DNA from: Rheinheimera sp. EpRS3
GTDB taxonomy: Bacteria; Pseudomonadota; Gammaproteobacteria; Enterobacterales; Alteromonadaceae
DNA: 64,000 nt
Assembly (NCBI RefSeq): GCF_001513785.1
Contig: NZ_LNQS01000001.1
Coordinates: 558,001 to 622,000 of the forward strand
Direction of reading: 5' to 3'
Position 1 is the first letter of the stretch; every line of letters starts with the position of its first letter. The position numbers were made by a program, and so were the translations under genes. This document shows positions 63,524 through 64,000 of the stretch, piece after piece. Under the pieces are notes generated by a model that ran no database searches, had not been told where the DNA came from, and saw nothing but the letters and a program-made list of their open reading frames with translations.

Positions 63524-64000
63524 TCAGGCCGGGCAAGGTGTGGCGACCTCAGTTAACCTGCTACGGCCAGCTTGATTTACGGTAAGCCGGTAATGCCACT
63601 TATAGCTTTGTTGCGGGCAATAGTAAAAAGTACCGTTTTCAAAACCATTTAAACTACCATCCCGCCGGAATGTTATGGCTTCGCGGTTATAGATTAGTTT
63701 ATGACGCGGATCAATTGCGGGTATTTCGCGCAATAGGGTGCGCTCGTTAGTATCTGGATAAAGCATTGATAATTGTACTGGTACAGTTTGCCACTGTGCT
63801 TCACATTTCCCCTCAACGGCGGGGCATAGTTGTACTGGTAAGTTACTGCTGGTGGCTGCAACACGGGCAAAAGCCAGATGCTGGCTAAACTGGCGGACAT
63901 AAGCGGTAGCCCGCTGGCGATCGATAAATTCAGCCATTGCCGGTACTGCAACAGTGACAAAAATGATCAGAATGGCCAGCGTAATCATCAGCTCTGGTAA
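63524..64000 (-). CDS. FimT/FimU-like minor prepilin (partial, cut by right edge)
   Basis: Convergent GspH/FimT-type pilin. The visible part begins inside the N-helix (LPELMITLAILIIFVTVAVPAMAEF; the Glu of PEL is the +5 residue) and runs to the stop at 63524, about 158 residues. The leader peptide and the cleavage Gly lie beyond base 64000. Cys in LCPAVEGKC and at the end (TPCPA) match the FimT fold. It could be the missing first member of the second minor-pilin set, now inverted. Confidence 0.85.
   Translation of the reverse strand, partial: LPELMITLAILIIFVTVAVPAMAEFIDRQRATAYVRQFSQHLAFARVAATSSNLPVQLCPAVEGKCEAQWQTVPVQLSMLYPDTNERTLLREIPAIDPRHKLIYNREAITFRRDGSLNGFENGTFYYCPQQSYKWHYRLTVNQAGRSRLTEVATPCPA

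Noticed and set aside
1..64000. CRISPR array, tRNA, rRNA or integrase/attachment site
   Set aside because: I found no short regularly spaced repeats, no tRNA-like cloverleaf in the intergenic gaps and no integrase or transposase reading frame.

Overview
The window looks chromosomal and comes from a gammaproteobacterium, most likely of the Alteromonadales type. The order rpsT / murJ-ribF-ileS-lspA-fkpB-ispH followed by a minor-pilin operon is a known gammaproteobacterial arrangement. A genus such as Rheinheimera or Arsukibacterium is only a guess from general resemblance.

Positions 1-38771 hold a nonribosomal peptide synthetase (NRPS) locus. Two NRPS genes run leftward: a C-A-PCP gene with an N-terminal TubC-type docking domain (2730-6110), then a second gene cut by the window edge (1-2695). 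From the 0.3 kb divergent promoter region a single 30-kb gene runs rightward (6430-36462). It encodes a 10,010-residue protein with the order A-PCP followed by nine C-A-PCP modules. It has no epimerization domain and no thioesterase domain. A type II thioesterase gene follows at once, then, on the other strand, a Sfp/EntD-type phosphopantetheinyl transferase coupled to a secreted SGNH-hydrolase-like protein. The likely order of synthesis is the giant protein (it starts with A, so it initiates), then the docking-domain protein, then the truncated protein, with release encoded left of the window. Pocket residues read by eye suggest X(basic?)-X(hydrophobic)-Gln-Val-Gln-Pro-(beta-amino acid-like)-Pro-like-Asp/Asn-like-aliphatic, then Gly and at least one more residue. 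Modules 3 and 5 share an A-PCP segment of about 1.59 kb that appears identical at the DNA level, which points to recent gene conversion or duplication.

Positions 38867-44070 are small housekeeping and unknown genes: a GhrA-type reductase, a GNAT acetyltransferase, a 39-residue Cys-containing membrane peptide, SmrA, two small membrane proteins, a secreted M28 peptidase and an ArsR-family regulator with the two cysteines of persulfide sensors.

Positions 44084-51808 are the core block rpsT (UUG start), murJ, ribF, ileS, lspA, fkpB, ispH. From ribF on, most genes overlap by 1-4 bp.

Positions 51899-64000 are type IV pilus genes. An AlgZ(FimS)/AlgR-like two-component pair directly precedes a complete minor-pilin operon (fimU/fimT-like, pilV, pilW, pilX, pilY1, pilE). 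In Pseudomonas, AlgR is a known activator of exactly this operon. The intergenic gap carries one near-consensus AlgR-like box and a weaker partial one. A second, divergent minor-pilin set follows (pilV-, pilW-, pilX-like, a 358-residue mini-PilY1 without the von Willebrand A domain, a pilE-like gene). A convergent FimT-like gene is cut by the right edge.
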